Under the pieces are notes generated by a model that worked only from the letters and a program-made list of their open reading frames with translations, had not been told where the DNA came from and did not search any database. A stretch of 64,000 nt of DNA from Nodosilinea sp. P-1105. GTDB lineage: Bacteria > Cyanobacteriota > Cyanobacteriia > Phormidesmidales > Phormidesmidaceae. Of this stretch, positions 27,746 to 37,044 are shown in pieces. The DNA is taken from contig NZ_SMDQ01000005.1 of NCBI RefSeq assembly GCF_012911975.1, forward strand, positions 85,183 through 149,182, written 5' to 3'. The position numbers and the translations under genes are program-made. Position 1 is the stretch's first letter, and every line of letters begins with the position of its first letter.

Positions 27746-29173
27746 CTATTTACCAATACAGAAGCGGCTGAAAATTTCATCCAGCATTGACTCGGTGATT
27801 TCATGACCCGTGATCGACCCCAACGCCTGAATGGCGGTTCGCAGGTCGATGGTCCAAAAGTCGAGGGGCAGTTGCTGATCGATGGTGTGTTGTACCTGCC
27901 CTAGGGCAGTTTGGGCCTGGGTGAGGGCGGCGGCCTGGCGTTGGTTCACCGTAAAGTCTAGATTACTGGCGGAGAGTTGATCCGCCTGAATGGTTTTCAG
28001 GATGGCTTGCTCTAGGGCCTCAATTCCCTGGTTTTGGGCGGCGGCGGTGTAGACCACGGGCAGGGCAGGGTCGGGCAGCGGCGGCAGACCGTCGGCGGCC
28101 ACCAGGTCAATTTTATTCACGATCAAAATCAGGGGGCGATCGCGCACCAGCTCGTACAGGGCTTGATCGGCCTGGGTCCAGCCGGCGCCAGCCTCAATGG
28201 TTAGCAGCACCAGATCGGCGGCCTGGGCGGCCTGGCGCGATCGCGCTACCCCAATCTGTTCCACCTGGTCGGTGGCGTCGCGAATGCCGGCGGTATCCAG
28301 CACCTGAATCGGGATGCCACCCACCACCAATTGGGATTCCACCAGGTCCCGGGTGGTGCCGGGTAGGTCGGTGACAATGGCGCGATCGCAGCGACTCCAG
28401 GCATTCAGCAAGCTCGACTTACCCACATTGGGGCGGCCCACAATCGCCACCTTTAGGCCGGTGCGCAGTAGTTCCCCCTGCTCAGCGGTGGCCAACAACT
28501 GGTCCACCTGAGCGCGCACCGTGGCCAACTGCTGACGAATCGCCGGTTCATCTAAGGGGGGCAGGTCATCCTCAAAGTCGATGCGGGCTTCCACCTCGGC
28601 CAACATATCCAAACAGGCCGATCGCAGCTGTTGAATCGGGGCCATCAATTTGCCCTGTACCCCAGCCAGAGCCGTCTGAGCCGCCAGGGTGGACTGGGCG
28701 GCCACCAAATCTGCCACCCCTTCGGCCTGGGTCAAATCGAGGCGCCCATTCAGAAAAGCCCGCAGGGTAAATTCTCCCGGTTGGGCCAACCGAGCCCCCT
28801 GGCCAATGCACAATTGCTGCACCTGCTGCACAGCCATTAAGCCACCGTGGCAGTGAAACTCCACCACATCCTCGCGGGTATACGACCGGGGGGCCAGCAT
28901 CAACAACAACAGAGCCTGATCGACAATCTGCCCAGTTTGGGGATGGCGCACATAGCCATAGAGAATGCGATGACTCTCCCAGGGTTGCTGCCCTGGGGCA
29001 TCAAATAGGGTACGGGCAATGACCAGGGCCTCTGCCCCAGATAACCGCACGATACCCACACTGCCCTGTTGGGGCACAACCGCCGTGGCGATCGCCACAA
29101 TCGTTTCTGACTGAGAGATATAACTTTGGCGAGGATGGCCCATAGGGTTGGCATGAATGAATCCCTTGCCCAT
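27746..29173 (-). CDS. mnmE: tRNA uridine-5-carboxymethylaminomethyl(34) synthesis GTPase
   Basis: 475 residues, normal family length. The N-terminal formyl-THF binding domain starts at [26 protein letters not shown] domain is embedded in a helical domain: P-loop [12 protein letters not shown], switch with [13 protein letters not shown]3 DTAG, G4 NKID. The protein ends in the invariant C-terminal motif FCIGK, whose Cys is catalytic. With MnmG it modifies the wobble uridine of several tRNAs. An alternative start lies ten codons later (MGHPRQ). Confidence 0.97.
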   Translation of the reverse strand: MGKGFIHANPMGHPRQSYISQSETIVAIATAVVPQQGSVGIVRLSGAEALVIARTLFDAPGQQPWESHRILYGYVRHPQTGQIVDQALLLLMLAPRSYTREDVVEFHCHGGLMAVQQVQQLCIGQGARLAQPGEFTLRAFLNGRLDLTQAEGVADLVAAQSTLAAQTALAGVQGKLMAPIQQLRSACLDMLAEVEARIDFEDDLPPLDEPAIRQQLATVRAQVDQLLATAEQGELLRTGLKVAIVGRPNVGKSSLLNAWSRCDRAIVTDLPGTTRDLVESQLVVGGIPIQVLDTAGIRDATDQVEQIGVARSRQAAQAADLVLLTIEAGAGWTQADQALYELVRDRPLILIVNKIDLVAADGLPPLPDPALPVVYTAAAQNQGIEALEQAILKTIQADQLSASNLDFTVNQRQAAALTQAQTALGQVQHTIDQQLPLDFWTIDLRTAIQALGSITGHEITESMLDEIFSRFCIGK

Positions 29174-29274
29174 CCATTAGAGCAAACTTTAGAGACAGCT
29201 GGATAGCTTGAAGTTCTCTCAAAGGAGCCGCCGCTCGCGGTAATGCTCCAGTTTCGCCGATACAATGGGAATAC

Positions 29275-29347
29275 TACACCAAGTCCAGCTCAGGATCTGG
29301 CGTTTTCCTCCAGGCAAAACCCTAAGTCTGGGCTTGGGTTGGGTTTA
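29275..29347. repeat. ~73-bp palindromic repeat, copy B
   Basis: Same architecture as copy A: ACCAAGTCCAGCTCAGGATC at the left and GGCTTGGGTTGGGTTTA at the right. It lies upstream of the DUF2062 gene; the open frame through it is fortuitous. Confidence 0.75.
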
Positions 29348-29416
29348 TTCACCCGACATTTAACCGTCAAGGCCCTCTGCTCCACCACTTTCTATTCCTT
29401 CGACCTCACACTATCT

Positions 29417-29959
29417 ATGACCACCATTACGGACGCCTCTCGCAGTCCACAATCGCCTATGCGTAAACCTGCTAAACCCCGGTGGAAGCGGCAGATGCGC
29501 TACCTGTATTGGCGCTTCCTGCGGCTGCAAGGCAGCCCCGAACATTTGGCTCGGGGGCTAGCCAGCGGTGTGTTTTCTGGCTGTTTTCCGCTATTTGGCT
29601 TTCAGATCATTATTGGGGTGGGGGTGGCCACAGTCGTTCGCGGTAACCGGATCACGGCTGCCGCTGCCACCTGGATTAGTAACCCCTTCACCTATGTGCC
29701 GCTGTTTGCCTTTAATTACCAGATAGGCCATTGGCTATTGGGCAGCGGCCCGATGCCCAGCTTTCAGGATTTGGATACCCTGCGGAGTTGGATGGACATG
29801 GGCACCGAGGTCTCTTCCCGACTATTGTTGGGCAGTACTACGGTGGGACTGATCACCGGAGTCGGTAGCTACTATCTGAGCCTGCCGCTGATTCGACGGA
29901 TGCGATCGCGGCGGCCTTTTACTGCTGGGCCTAAGCAGAACCTAGATGTGGACAATTAA
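29417..29959 (+). CDS. DUF2062 membrane protein
   Basis: 180 residues from the ATG at 29417 (MTTITDASRS). The longer open frame from 29243 runs through a palindromic repeat and is rejected. After a basic N-terminus the DUF2062 pattern appears: RFLRLQGSPEHLARGLASGVFSG in part, then FPLFGFQIIIGVGVATVVRGN, then TWISNPFTYVPLFAFNYQIG. Three hydrophobic spans follow from this. The function of the family is unknown. Confidence 0.85.
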   Translation: MTTITDASRSPQSPMRKPAKPRWKRQMRYLYWRFLRLQGSPEHLARGLASGVFSGCFPLFGFQIIIGVGVATVVRGNRITAAAATWISNPFTYVPLFAFNYQIGHWLLGSGPMPSFQDLDTLRSWMDMGTEVSSRLLLGSTTVGLITGVGSYYLSLPLIRRMRSRRPFTAGPKQNLDVDN

Positions 29960-29979
29960 GTGCGGTTGAGTGCGGTCAT

Positions 29980-30050
29980 ATACCCAGTCCAGCTCGGGAT
30001 CTGGAGTTTTGCTTGTGGCAAAACTCCAGATCTAAACTTGAATTTGGCTG
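29980..30050. repeat. ~71-bp palindromic repeat, copy C
   Basis: CCCAGTCCAGCTCGGGATC left arm and GATCTAAACTTGAATTTGG right arm. It is in the 137-bp gap between the DUF2062 and oxygenase genes, which converge here. Confidence 0.75.
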
Positions 30051-30096
30051 CTTTCTGCCAGACAGTAGGTGGTTTAGAGCTGGCTCTGGGATAACC

Positions 30097-31053
30097 TTAG
30101 GCCACCTTCAGGACTTTATGTTGGTAGTAAGTCTTATAGGTGTAGAGACTAAACTCAAGCTGCAAAAGGAGTCGGTTCGTTGTTCCATCAAGAGAACCAC
30201 CTCGATGAATGCAGTATGGATCGCCGACAAAGCCTAGTCCTGCGGGTCCGGTTAGGGTAACAATGTTATTTTCGCCGTAGGTCTGGATGATGGTTTGATC
30301 GGCTTTACTGGCAAGCCTTTGGCCAAGCAGCTGATCGCGTAAGCAACGGCGACGATGGGTACCATTGATATAGATATGCGCTCCATCGTGCTTCGATACA
30401 TCGGTTAAGTAAAAGAAAAACTTCAGTGACCGATAGTCATTAATGTCACAGTGGAACACCTGGGCCGCAGCCAGCTTTTCTGCATCATCTACAGGCCTGG
30501 GAAAACTCCATAGCAAATCACTGTGCATAAAAACAGGGGGACGACCCAAGTATTGATGGGCAATAGCCAGAATTACAGGATCCTGCTTTAGCTCCTGCAT
30601 AACTTCGCACAGGTCCTGGCTATGGAGGTAGCTGGCATACTTAATTCCAGGCCCAATATTGAGATCGTCGGGGTTGGGGCTTTTAACCGCAATCTTATAG
30701 CCTGGGTCTCTATTTGCATAACAGGGATGGCTATAGGCAAAATCCAGCAAAGTATTGATTTGCGCCTGACTTAGCCTCAGTCCCGAATAGTATCCATCCC
30801 TTGCCAGACAGCGGTTAACGTCTGCCATAGAATGATCTAATCCAATTGTTAAAGCTCCAGGTTGGATTGGCGGTAAGGATAATGCTCTGACTCTGAATCT
30901 TGCAAGATTTCGAAAAAAGCAAAACCGAGCTAGATATTTCATCAAGAGGAAACTTGCGTCTTTTTTTAGGTAAAAAAAGTTTATTTCGCAATAGTAAACA
31001 ATTTTTTCCAGAATTTGAAAAACCTTATTTTTCTCACCTATTCTGATCTGCAT
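30097..31053 (-). CDS. Phytanoyl-CoA dioxygenase-like Fe(II)/2-oxoglutarate oxygenase
   Basis: 318 residues. A double-stranded beta-helix domain is suggested by the iron-binding HxD in VFHCDIND, followed by SLKFFFYLTDVSKHDGAHIY, and the distal His in PYCIHRGGS with the 2-oxoglutarate Arg in TTNRLLLQLEF. This is the PhyH pattern. The N-terminal ~75 residues are AT-rich, Lys/Phe-rich and unlike the rest, so the true start might be downstream (e.g. the Met of MADVNRC). The upstream ~950 bp is AT-rich and full of repeats, which suggests an acquired island. The substrate is unknown. Confidence 0.8.
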   Translation of the reverse strand: MQIRIGEKNKVFQILEKIVYYCEINFFYLKKDASFLLMKYLARFCFFRNLARFRVRALSLPPIQPGALTIGLDHSMADVNRCLARDGYYSGLRLSQAQINTLLDFAYSHPCYANRDPGYKIAVKSPNPDDLNIGPGIKYASYLHSQDLCEVMQELKQDPVILAIAHQYLGRPPVFMHSDLLWSFPRPVDDAEKLAAAQVFHCDINDYRSLKFFFYLTDVSKHDGAHIYINGTHRRRCLRDQLLGQRLASKADQTIIQTYGENNIVTLTGPAGLGFVGDPYCIHRGGSLDGTTNRLLLQLEFSLYTYKTYYQHKVLKVA

Positions 31054-31234
31054 TATTTTCCTTTCTAATCAAAATGGATAATTTCGATTTTCACAGAAAC
31101 TCCATGGAAAACATTAGCTATACTTTCCCCTAAAAGAAGCTTGATAAGCATTCCATTACAGATATAAATGCAGCTTTAACTCTGCCTGCATCACCATAAA
31201 TAAATTTCATGGAGGGTGCAGAGGCTGCGATTTA

Positions 31235-31307
31235 TAGCAAGTCCAAATCGGGATCTAAAGTTTTCCCACAGGCAGAACTCCAGGTCTGAACTTAGATCTG
31301 GCTTATA
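31235..31307. repeat. ~73-bp palindromic repeat, copy D
   Basis: CAAGTCCAAATCGGGATC left arm, CCCACAGG loop as in copy A, and GGTCTGAACTTAGATCTGG right arm. Confidence 0.75.
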
Positions 31308-31390
31308 TAAACAGCATGAACATGTAAGGATGCATAAGATCCCTACCTAGGTTGATTAGCTAAACCCAAATAAAGCGTTCATGGCTGAGT

Positions 31391-31466
31391 CACACCAAAT
31401 CCAAATCAAGGTTTGGAAATTTCTTATAAGCGAGACTCTAAATCTGAGCTAAGATTTAGTTTTTTT
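31391..31466. repeat. ~76-bp palindromic repeat, copy E (most diverged)
   Basis: CACACCAAATCCAAATCAAG left arm and AAATCTGAGCTAAGATTTAG right arm, ending in a T-run. It is only 83 bp from copy D. Confidence 0.65.
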
Positions 31467-31779
31467 GGATAAATGCAATCCTTGATGGCTTATCAAAAAA
31501 ACACTCTGACTCCCTGATAAAATGACACTACATAGGGACTTTTTAAAATTCCCTTATTGCTTACCTAAGTAACTCTGAGATGATCAACCCTGACAAGACC
31601 ATACCTTTTGGTCGTGTAACGTAGCTCCGTCAATGAAGCATAAGTAGTATCTTTGTTGATTTTACTCCAGAGAAGTTTTGGTAGAAGAAGTGGAGAAGCC
31701 TACTTCTAAAAACTTTATGCTACGATTGGGAAATGTAAAGCATTTTCCCTAGCCAGATGTTCCGCTGCCTCAAACCAGA

Positions 31780-31954
31780 CCCAAAAACCCTGGTTGACTG
31801 ACAAAAGTTGTTGGCCCTCACCCCCAACCCCTCGCCCTCTGGGAGAGGGGAGCCGATCCACTCTCTTGTTCCCTCTCCCGAGGGGAGAGGGCTAGGGTGA
31901 GGGGCTTCTGAAGGATCTGTGCATAAGTTTTGTCAGTCAATGAGCCCAAAAACC
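31780..31954. mobile_element. Putative MITE: 13-bp terminal inverted repeats, flanked by a 10-bp direct repeat
   Basis: TTGACTGACAAAA at 31794-31806 is matched exactly in reverse complement at 31928-31940. Just outside, CCCAAAAACC occurs at 31780-31789 and 31945-31954, each separated from the inverted repeat by four bases, like a target duplication. The core holds a second inverted repeat of CCCTCACCC/GGGTGAGGG and CTCTCCC type. No ORF is inside, so it would need a transposase in trans. Confidence 0.6.
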
Positions 31955-32004
31955 TCAGATCATAATATTTCTGAACTATCAAAAAACAGAGATTTCACAT
32001 TAAA

Positions 32005-34053
32005 TTAAAGTTCCCCAGCCTGAGGGTGAAGACACTGCAAAAGCTCTTGGCGGGTAAACGGTTTGGGTAAAAAGTCCTGAAACCCTTGTCGTTCTGCTTT
32101 AGCGACGGCATCGGTGGAATTGAGCCCACTCATGGCGATCGCCCGCAGATTAGGGTTAAGCCGCTTGAGCACCGGAATCGCCGTGAGCCCATCCATGGTG
32201 GGCATCATCAAATCCATCAGCACGGTGTGAATCTCGCCGGGGCGTTCTGCCATCACGGCAATGGCCTCTTCCCCATTGTGGGCCACCAACACCCGGTAGT
32301 TATAGAACTCCAGAGTCGTTTGAATGATAGTGCAGACAGATGGCTCATCATCAACCACCAGCACGAGAATGTTGCCCCCATCCAGGGGTTTTTTGGGGGT
32401 CTCGTCTTGAGAGTCTGGTTGGACCGTAGCGGGCAAATACACCTGGAACTGGCTCCCCTGACCCACCTGGGTTTGCACGTCGATGAAACCACCATGGCTA
32501 TCAACAATACCCAACACCGCCGATAGCCCCAAGCCCGTGCCCTGCCCTAGCCCTTTTGTTGTAAAGAACGGGTCGAAAATGCGGTTCAGCACCTCCGGGG
32601 TCATACCGGTGCCGGTGTCTTCTACCTTAATCACTACATAAGGGCCGGGCTGGGCCTGGACGTGGATGGCAGCGGTAGCGGCATCTAGGGTGAGGTTCTC
32701 GGCCGTGATGTGCAGTTCGCCGCCGTCGGGCATGGCGTCGCGGGCGTTGACACAGAGGTTCATAAAAACCTGGTGCAGTTGAGTGGCATCTCCCCAGACC
32801 GACCACAGGGTATCGGGCACGTCGGTATAGATGTCAATGGATTTGGGCAGGGTCTGCTGCACCAACTTGCGGATATCGCGCATTAAATGATGCACTTGCA
32901 GGGCAAACCGCTTGCCTTCTACCCCCCGGGCAAAGGCCAAAATTTGCTTTACTAGGTCAGCCCCCCGCTGGGCGCTGGTTTCTAGAATATTGAGTTTACC
33001 CTGTACCCAGGGATCCAGCTGGCCCAGTTTCAGGGGCAGCAACTGCACCACCAGCAAAATAGGGGTGAGAATGTTGTTGAGATCGTGGGCAATGCCGCTG
33101 GCCAGGGTGCCCAGGCTTTCCAACCGCTGCGATCGCAAAAATTGCGCTTCCATCTGCTTTTTATCGGTAATATCCATATGGATACCCAAAAGCCGCTCGC
33201 TATGACCTTCAAGATCACAGAGTAACGTGCTCTTGATCGCCACCCAGTGCGGGGTATCGTCGTCTAGAATGCGAAATTCAGTGTTCAGCCCCTGACCGGT
33301 TGCCACCGCCTGGCGGAGTTCCTCTTCCACGCGATCGCGATCGTCGGGATGCAGCCGCCAGGGCCAGCCCTGTGCGGTCGACCTGGGGTTACCCGCACTA
33401 CTGGCCAGAGACGTACTCCAGGTGATGTGGTTGGAGGCCAAGTGCCATTCAAAAGTGCCCATTTGGGCGGCTTCCTGGGCCAGAGTTAGGCGTTCTTGAA
33501 TTCGTTGACGGTGGGCAATTTCCTGGCGGAGGTGTTGGTTCGCCCTCTGGAGTTCGGCGGTACGGGCCTGCACCCGGTCTTCGAGCACGTCGTTAGCTTC
33601 CCGCAGGGCGGCTTCGGCCCGCTGCCGCTCGATCGCATAAAACAGCGATCGCACTAGCACCTCCTGTTGTAGAGAGCGCTTCATCAAATAGTCTTGGGCT
33701 CCGTGGCGCACGGCGGCTACCGCCAGGTCGTCATCGTTGGTATTGGTCAAAACCACCACCGGTAGATTCGGAGCCTGGTGCAGCAGCACATCCAACGAGT
33801 CAAGCCCAGCACTGTCGGGCAGGGTCAAGTCCAACAGGGCCACATCAAACCTGGTGCTCTGCAACTGGGTAATCGCCTCCCCCAGGCGCTTGGCATGGTG
33901 CAGATGAAAACAACTGTAAGCTGAACCCTTGAGAATTTCCTGCAGAAACCGGGCCTCGGCCCTATCGTCTTCAATCAGCAGCACCTGGATCACCGCCGGG
34001 TGCCGGGACCGATCTAAGGGTCGGTGGATGGCAGGGTCGCTGTTTCTAGCCAA
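32005..34053 (-). CDS. Hybrid sensor kinase: receiver-PAS-HisKA-HATPase-receiver
   Basis: Up to 682 residues. The N-terminal receiver has LLIEDD and phospho-acceptor Asp in VALLDLTLPDSAG. A coiled coil and PAS domain follow (MGTFEWHLASNHITWS to LLGIHMDITDKKQ). HisKA has LASGIAHDLNNILTPILL and HATPase has VEDTGTGM and GTGLGLSAVLGIV. A C-terminal receiver has VVDDEPSV and VLMDLMMPTMDG. There is no output domain, so it passes phosphate on. The far start is a TTG at 34053, inside rcp1; a GTG at 33993, just past the rcp1 stop, begins VIQVLLIEDD and is an equally good candidate. It follows phytochrome and rcp1 on the same strand, consistent with one light-signalling operon. Confidence 0.88.
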   Translation of the reverse strand: MARNSDPAIHRPLDRSRHPAVIQVLLIEDDRAEARFLQEILKGSAYSCFHLHHAKRLGEAITQLQSTRFDVALLDLTLPDSAGLDSLDVLLHQAPNLPVVVLTNTNDDDLAVAAVRHGAQDYLMKRSLQQEVLVRSLFYAIERQRAEAALREANDVLEDRVQARTAELQRANQHLRQEIAHRQRIQERLTLAQEAAQMGTFEWHLASNHITWSTSLASSAGNPRSTAQGWPWRLHPDDRDRVEEELRQAVATGQGLNTEFRILDDDTPHWVAIKSTLLCDLEGHSERLLGIHMDITDKKQMEAQFLRSQRLESLGTLASGIAHDLNNILTPILLVVQLLPLKLGQLDPWVQGKLNILETSAQRGADLVKQILAFARGVEGKRFALQVHHLMRDIRKLVQQTLPKSIDIYTDVPDTLWSVWGDATQLHQVFMNLCVNARDAMPDGGELHITAENLTLDAATAAIHVQAQPGPYVVIKVEDTGTGMTPEVLNRIFDPFFTTKGLGQGTGLGLSAVLGIVDSHGGFIDVQTQVGQGSQFQVYLPATVQPDSQDETPKKPLDGGNILVLVVDDEPSVCTIIQTTLEFYNYRVLVAHNGEEAIAVMAERPGEIHTVLMDLMMPTMDGLTAIPVLKRLNPNLRAIAMSGLNSTDAVAKAERQGFQDFLPKPFTRQELLQCLHPQAGEL

Positions 34054-34460
34054 AATGCTTCAATCCCTTGGACAATTTTGAACAGCTGGGCCAAATTTCG
34101 CGACTTAGAAATGTAGCAATTCACATGTAAATCATAGCTTTTGCAAATGTCTTCTTCATTGCGAGAGGTGGTCAGCACAATAATGGGAATGTGCTTCAGC
34201 GCTTCACTGGCCTTGATTTCAGCTAAAACCTCACGCCCATCCTTTTTAGGCAGGTTGAGATCCAACAAAATCAAATCTGGCACTGGGGCTAACCCAAACT
34301 CCCCCTGGCGTTTGAGGTAAGCCATGGCCTCCACACCATCCCTGGCGATGGTGACATCGCAAGGGGTGGCGGTACTTTTGAGGGCCTCTTGAATCAATCG
34401 AATGTCGCCACGGTTATCCTCGACTAAAAAGATAGTTTTGAGCTTTGCGTCCGTTGCCAT
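34014..34460 (-). CDS. rcp1: Rcp1-type response regulator of phytochrome
   Basis: 148 residues from ATG 34460; the TTG start at 34481 is less likely. It is a stand-alone receiver with IFLVEDNRGDIRLI, phospho-acceptor Asp in LILLDLNLPKKDG, the Thr in IIVLTTSRNEEDI and the Lys in CYISKSRN. The C-terminal helix (KIVQGIEAFWLETATLP) is characteristic of Rcp1-like proteins. The start overlaps the end of the phytochrome gene by 47 bp, the standard cph1-rcp1 order. It receives phosphate from the phytochrome kinase; downstream targets are unknown. Confidence 0.93.
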   Translation of the reverse strand: MATDAKLKTIFLVEDNRGDIRLIQEALKSTATPCDVTIARDGVEAMAYLKRQGEFGLAPVPDLILLDLNLPKKDGREVLAEIKASEALKHIPIIVLTTSRNEEDICKSYDLHVNCYISKSRNLAQLFKIVQGIEAFWLETATLPSTDP

Positions 34461-36723
34461 GGTTGCGATCGCGTCCTTCAACGGGGATGGTGAAGTAGAA
34501 TGTGGCGCCCTGGTCTGGGGCCGCTTCTACCCAAATGCGGCCTCGGTGACACTCGACGATTTTCTTACAAATAGCCAGACCCATACCAGAGCCATGGTAT
34601 TCGTCCCGGGTGTGCAGCCGCTGGAAGATCACAAAAATGCGATCGGCAAACTGCGGGTCAAAGCCAATGCCATTGTCGGCGACGGAAAATAGCCAGTGTT
34701 CCTCCTGGCGCTGTACCCCAATGTGAATGTGGGGGGCTTCGTTGGGCTTACGGAACTTAATGGCGTTGCCCACCAGGTTTTGGAACAGCTGCATCAATTG
34801 GGTGCCATCCGCCACGATGGTGGGCAGGGTATCAACCGTAATTTCTGCACCGGTTTCGGCAATCCGCCCTCGCAGATTCCCCAGAGCTTGATCCAGCGCC
34901 CCCTGCACCGAGGTGAGCTGCCACTCAATCCCCTGTAGATCTACTTTGCTGTAGGCCAGCACATCATCAATCAGGGTTTGCATCAGGCTGACCCCTTCCA
35001 CGGCAAAGCCGATAAACTCTTTACCGTCCTCATCCAGCTTGGTGTCGTAGCGCATCTCTAACAGCTGCACAAAGTTGGCCACCTGGTTCAGGGGCTCTTG
35101 CAGGTCGTGGGAGGCCACATAGGCAAACTTCTTGAGCTCGGCGTTAGAGCGCTCTAGGTCATTGGCCAACAGGGCCAGTTCTTCCGCCTGACGCAGCACA
35201 ATATTGACGATCGCCTTGCGTAGTTCCAGGGCAGCCCGCACCTCTACCGACTGCCAGGGCAGCGATCGCAAACTCACTGTTTCCTTCCACAACTCAAAGG
35301 ATTGACGGGGACACAGCCAAGGGTTCTCCCCCTCATCCATCAGCGTGTACGCTTCGTTAGGGTTCCCCCCCCAGTTCACCGTCTGAATCACCTCGGGACG
35401 GAACCACAGCACATAGCTGCGCTTGGAAATGGGGATGGCCATCAAGCCACTGGCCACGTCTTTAAATCGCTGGGCCTCTACATAGTCCAGGGGCAGGGCG
35501 TCGGTGACAAAGATGTCATCCTCCACTGATTTACCCAACCACTGCACCAGATAGTTCAATTCCTCTTCCGGGGGAGTATGGCCTAGGGTGGTCCACTGGC
35601 CGCCAAAGCAAATGGCCGCCCCCTTAGCCCCTACCAAATCCAGTAGATTTGGGTCGTGGCGCACCAGACCATCAATAAAATAGTCCTCCCGGGCCATCTG
35701 ATCTACCAGGGCTGACTGTACCGCCGCCAGCTTCAGCCGATAGCTCTGATCTGCTTCCTCTTCCAGGGTCGAAATCTCAGCAAAAATCACCCGTCCCAGA
35801 AATTCACAAGCTTTGCGTAGCTCGTAGGGCACATACTTCGGGGTTTTATGGTGACAGGCAATCAGACCCCACAATTTTTGGTCCTTCATCAGCGAAATGG
35901 TCAGGGATGATTCCACTGCCATGTGGTTCAGGTATTCGATGTGGCAATGGTAGGGTTGCCGCAGAATCGACATCACCAGGTCTGTGGGCTGGTGAGTCAC
36001 CGGGTTAATCGCTGGTACCAGGTCCACCGGTTCAGCAGTGGCATCAGGAATGACCCGAATCCAGTTGGACAAAAACATTTTGCGGGCGGGCTGGGGCACG
36101 TCCGATTCTGGGAAATGCAGCCCCAGGTACGATTCCATATCCGCTAGCTTTTCTTCAGCCAGAACCTCGCCGTGGCCATCGTCATCAAACTTGTATAGCA
36201 TCACCCGGTCAAACCCGGTCACCTGCCGCACCTGGTGGACAATAATCCGGCAAAAGTCCTGCAACCCAGCGGACCCCGCCTCTAACTGACCAATGGAGGC
36301 CCGGGCCAAATGGTAAAAGCTCAAAAAGGGAATATTGTCATGGTTGAGGGCAGGCTCCAGCTCCATGATTAAAAAGCCAGCCTGGTTACGGTGAAAAATG
36401 GCATCGTATACGCCGTAATCATCTCCCCGCCGCCGTACCCAAATTTTGGTGGGGTTCATCACATCCAGGTTGTCGTGGCCCAACCCATCCCGGAATTGAT
36501 CAACTTGGTAGGAATCCAACAAGTCATCCAGAGTTTTACCCAGCACCTCCTCTGGAGATAGGCCAAAGGCATCCCGGGTATTGCGGCTGACTTGCAGGAT
36601 GGATAAGTCTGACTCGTTAATTACCAGGAGTACCCCATGGGGTTGCACCTGGGTCAACGTATTAATGGCCGGTTGTTTGAGGCTGGTCAGCTGGGTGTCA
36701 GAGCTAAAATTGCTGACGGGCAT
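34414..36723 (-). CDS. cph1: Cyanobacterial phytochrome histidine kinase (Cph1 type)
   Basis: 769 residues, arranged PAS-GAF-PHY-HisKA-HATPase. The bilin-binding Cys is Cys260, followed by His261, in RQPYHCHIEYLNHM, next to the Cph1 position (Cys259). There is no Cys near the N-terminus, so phycocyanobilin rather than biliverdin should bind. The PASDIP-type motif is PESDVPQPARKMF. The PHY domain contains the expected WGLIACHH to LRKACEFLGRV region. HisKA: FAYVASHDLQEPLNQVANF; HATPase: ADNGIGFDP and GMGLAICKKIVE. It is a red/far-red photoreceptor kinase that signals to the overlapping rcp1 gene. Confidence 0.95.
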   Translation of the reverse strand: MPVSNFSSDTQLTSLKQPAINTLTQVQPHGVLLVINESDLSILQVSRNTRDAFGLSPEEVLGKTLDDLLDSYQVDQFRDGLGHDNLDVMNPTKIWVRRRGDDYGVYDAIFHRNQAGFLIMELEPALNHDNIPFLSFYHLARASIGQLEAGSAGLQDFCRIIVHQVRQVTGFDRVMLYKFDDDGHGEVLAEEKLADMESYLGLHFPESDVPQPARKMFLSNWIRVIPDATAEPVDLVPAINPVTHQPTDLVMSILRQPYHCHIEYLNHMAVESSLTISLMKDQKLWGLIACHHKTPKYVPYELRKACEFLGRVIFAEISTLEEEADQSYRLKLAAVQSALVDQMAREDYFIDGLVRHDPNLLDLVGAKGAAICFGGQWTTLGHTPPEEELNYLVQWLGKSVEDDIFVTDALPLDYVEAQRFKDVASGLMAIPISKRSYVLWFRPEVIQTVNWGGNPNEAYTLMDEGENPWLCPRQSFELWKETVSLRSLPWQSVEVRAALELRKAIVNIVLRQAEELALLANDLERSNAELKKFAYVASHDLQEPLNQVANFVQLLEMRYDTKLDEDGKEFIGFAVEGVSLMQTLIDDVLAYSKVDLQGIEWQLTSVQGALDQALGNLRGRIAETGAEITVDTLPTIVADGTQLMQLFQNLVGNAIKFRKPNEAPHIHIGVQRQEEHWLFSVADNGIGFDPQFADRIFVIFQRLHTRDEYHGSGMGLAICKKIVECHRGRIWVEAAPDQGATFYFTIPVEGRDRNHGNGRKAQNYLFSRG

Positions 36724-37044
36724 AGGTCCGATCTCCTGGACGAAAAACTGTTTTGGACTGAAGCGATGCGAAACGACTAAAACCTGGTTTATTTCTCTGG
36801 CTTATCCTATTTAATACCCCACTAAACCGGCTGTTACATCGGCTATTACACTGCAAATGTAAACAGCATTCAGCCCTCCGCTCAGCAGCATATCGCAGAT
36901 AACTAGAGGGCCTAGGATGGAATTCTTAAGACAAACCAAAACTTTGATTTAAAGCCACTTTAAGGCTCAAAATTAGGGGTATTTATTTGTCAGTATTTTG
37001 AATTATTTGTATTTAGTTACGAAACGTTATTTATCAGGAGAGTC
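36724..37044. other. Spacer upstream of the phytochrome operon
   Basis: 321 bp, AT-rich toward 36940-37030. It must hold the phytochrome promoter. I see no convincing operator, repeat or ORF. Confidence 0.4.

Larger units (their letters stand above)
31054..32004. other. 951-bp AT-rich spacer with mobile repeats
   Basis: It holds palindromic copies D and E and the putative MITE at 31780-31954, which are listed separately. I see no coding frame of substance in it. Confidence 0.6.

Noticed and set aside
29243..29416. Extended N-terminus of the DUF2062 gene
   Set aside because: It runs through palindromic repeat copy B; the ATG at 29417 gives a normal start.
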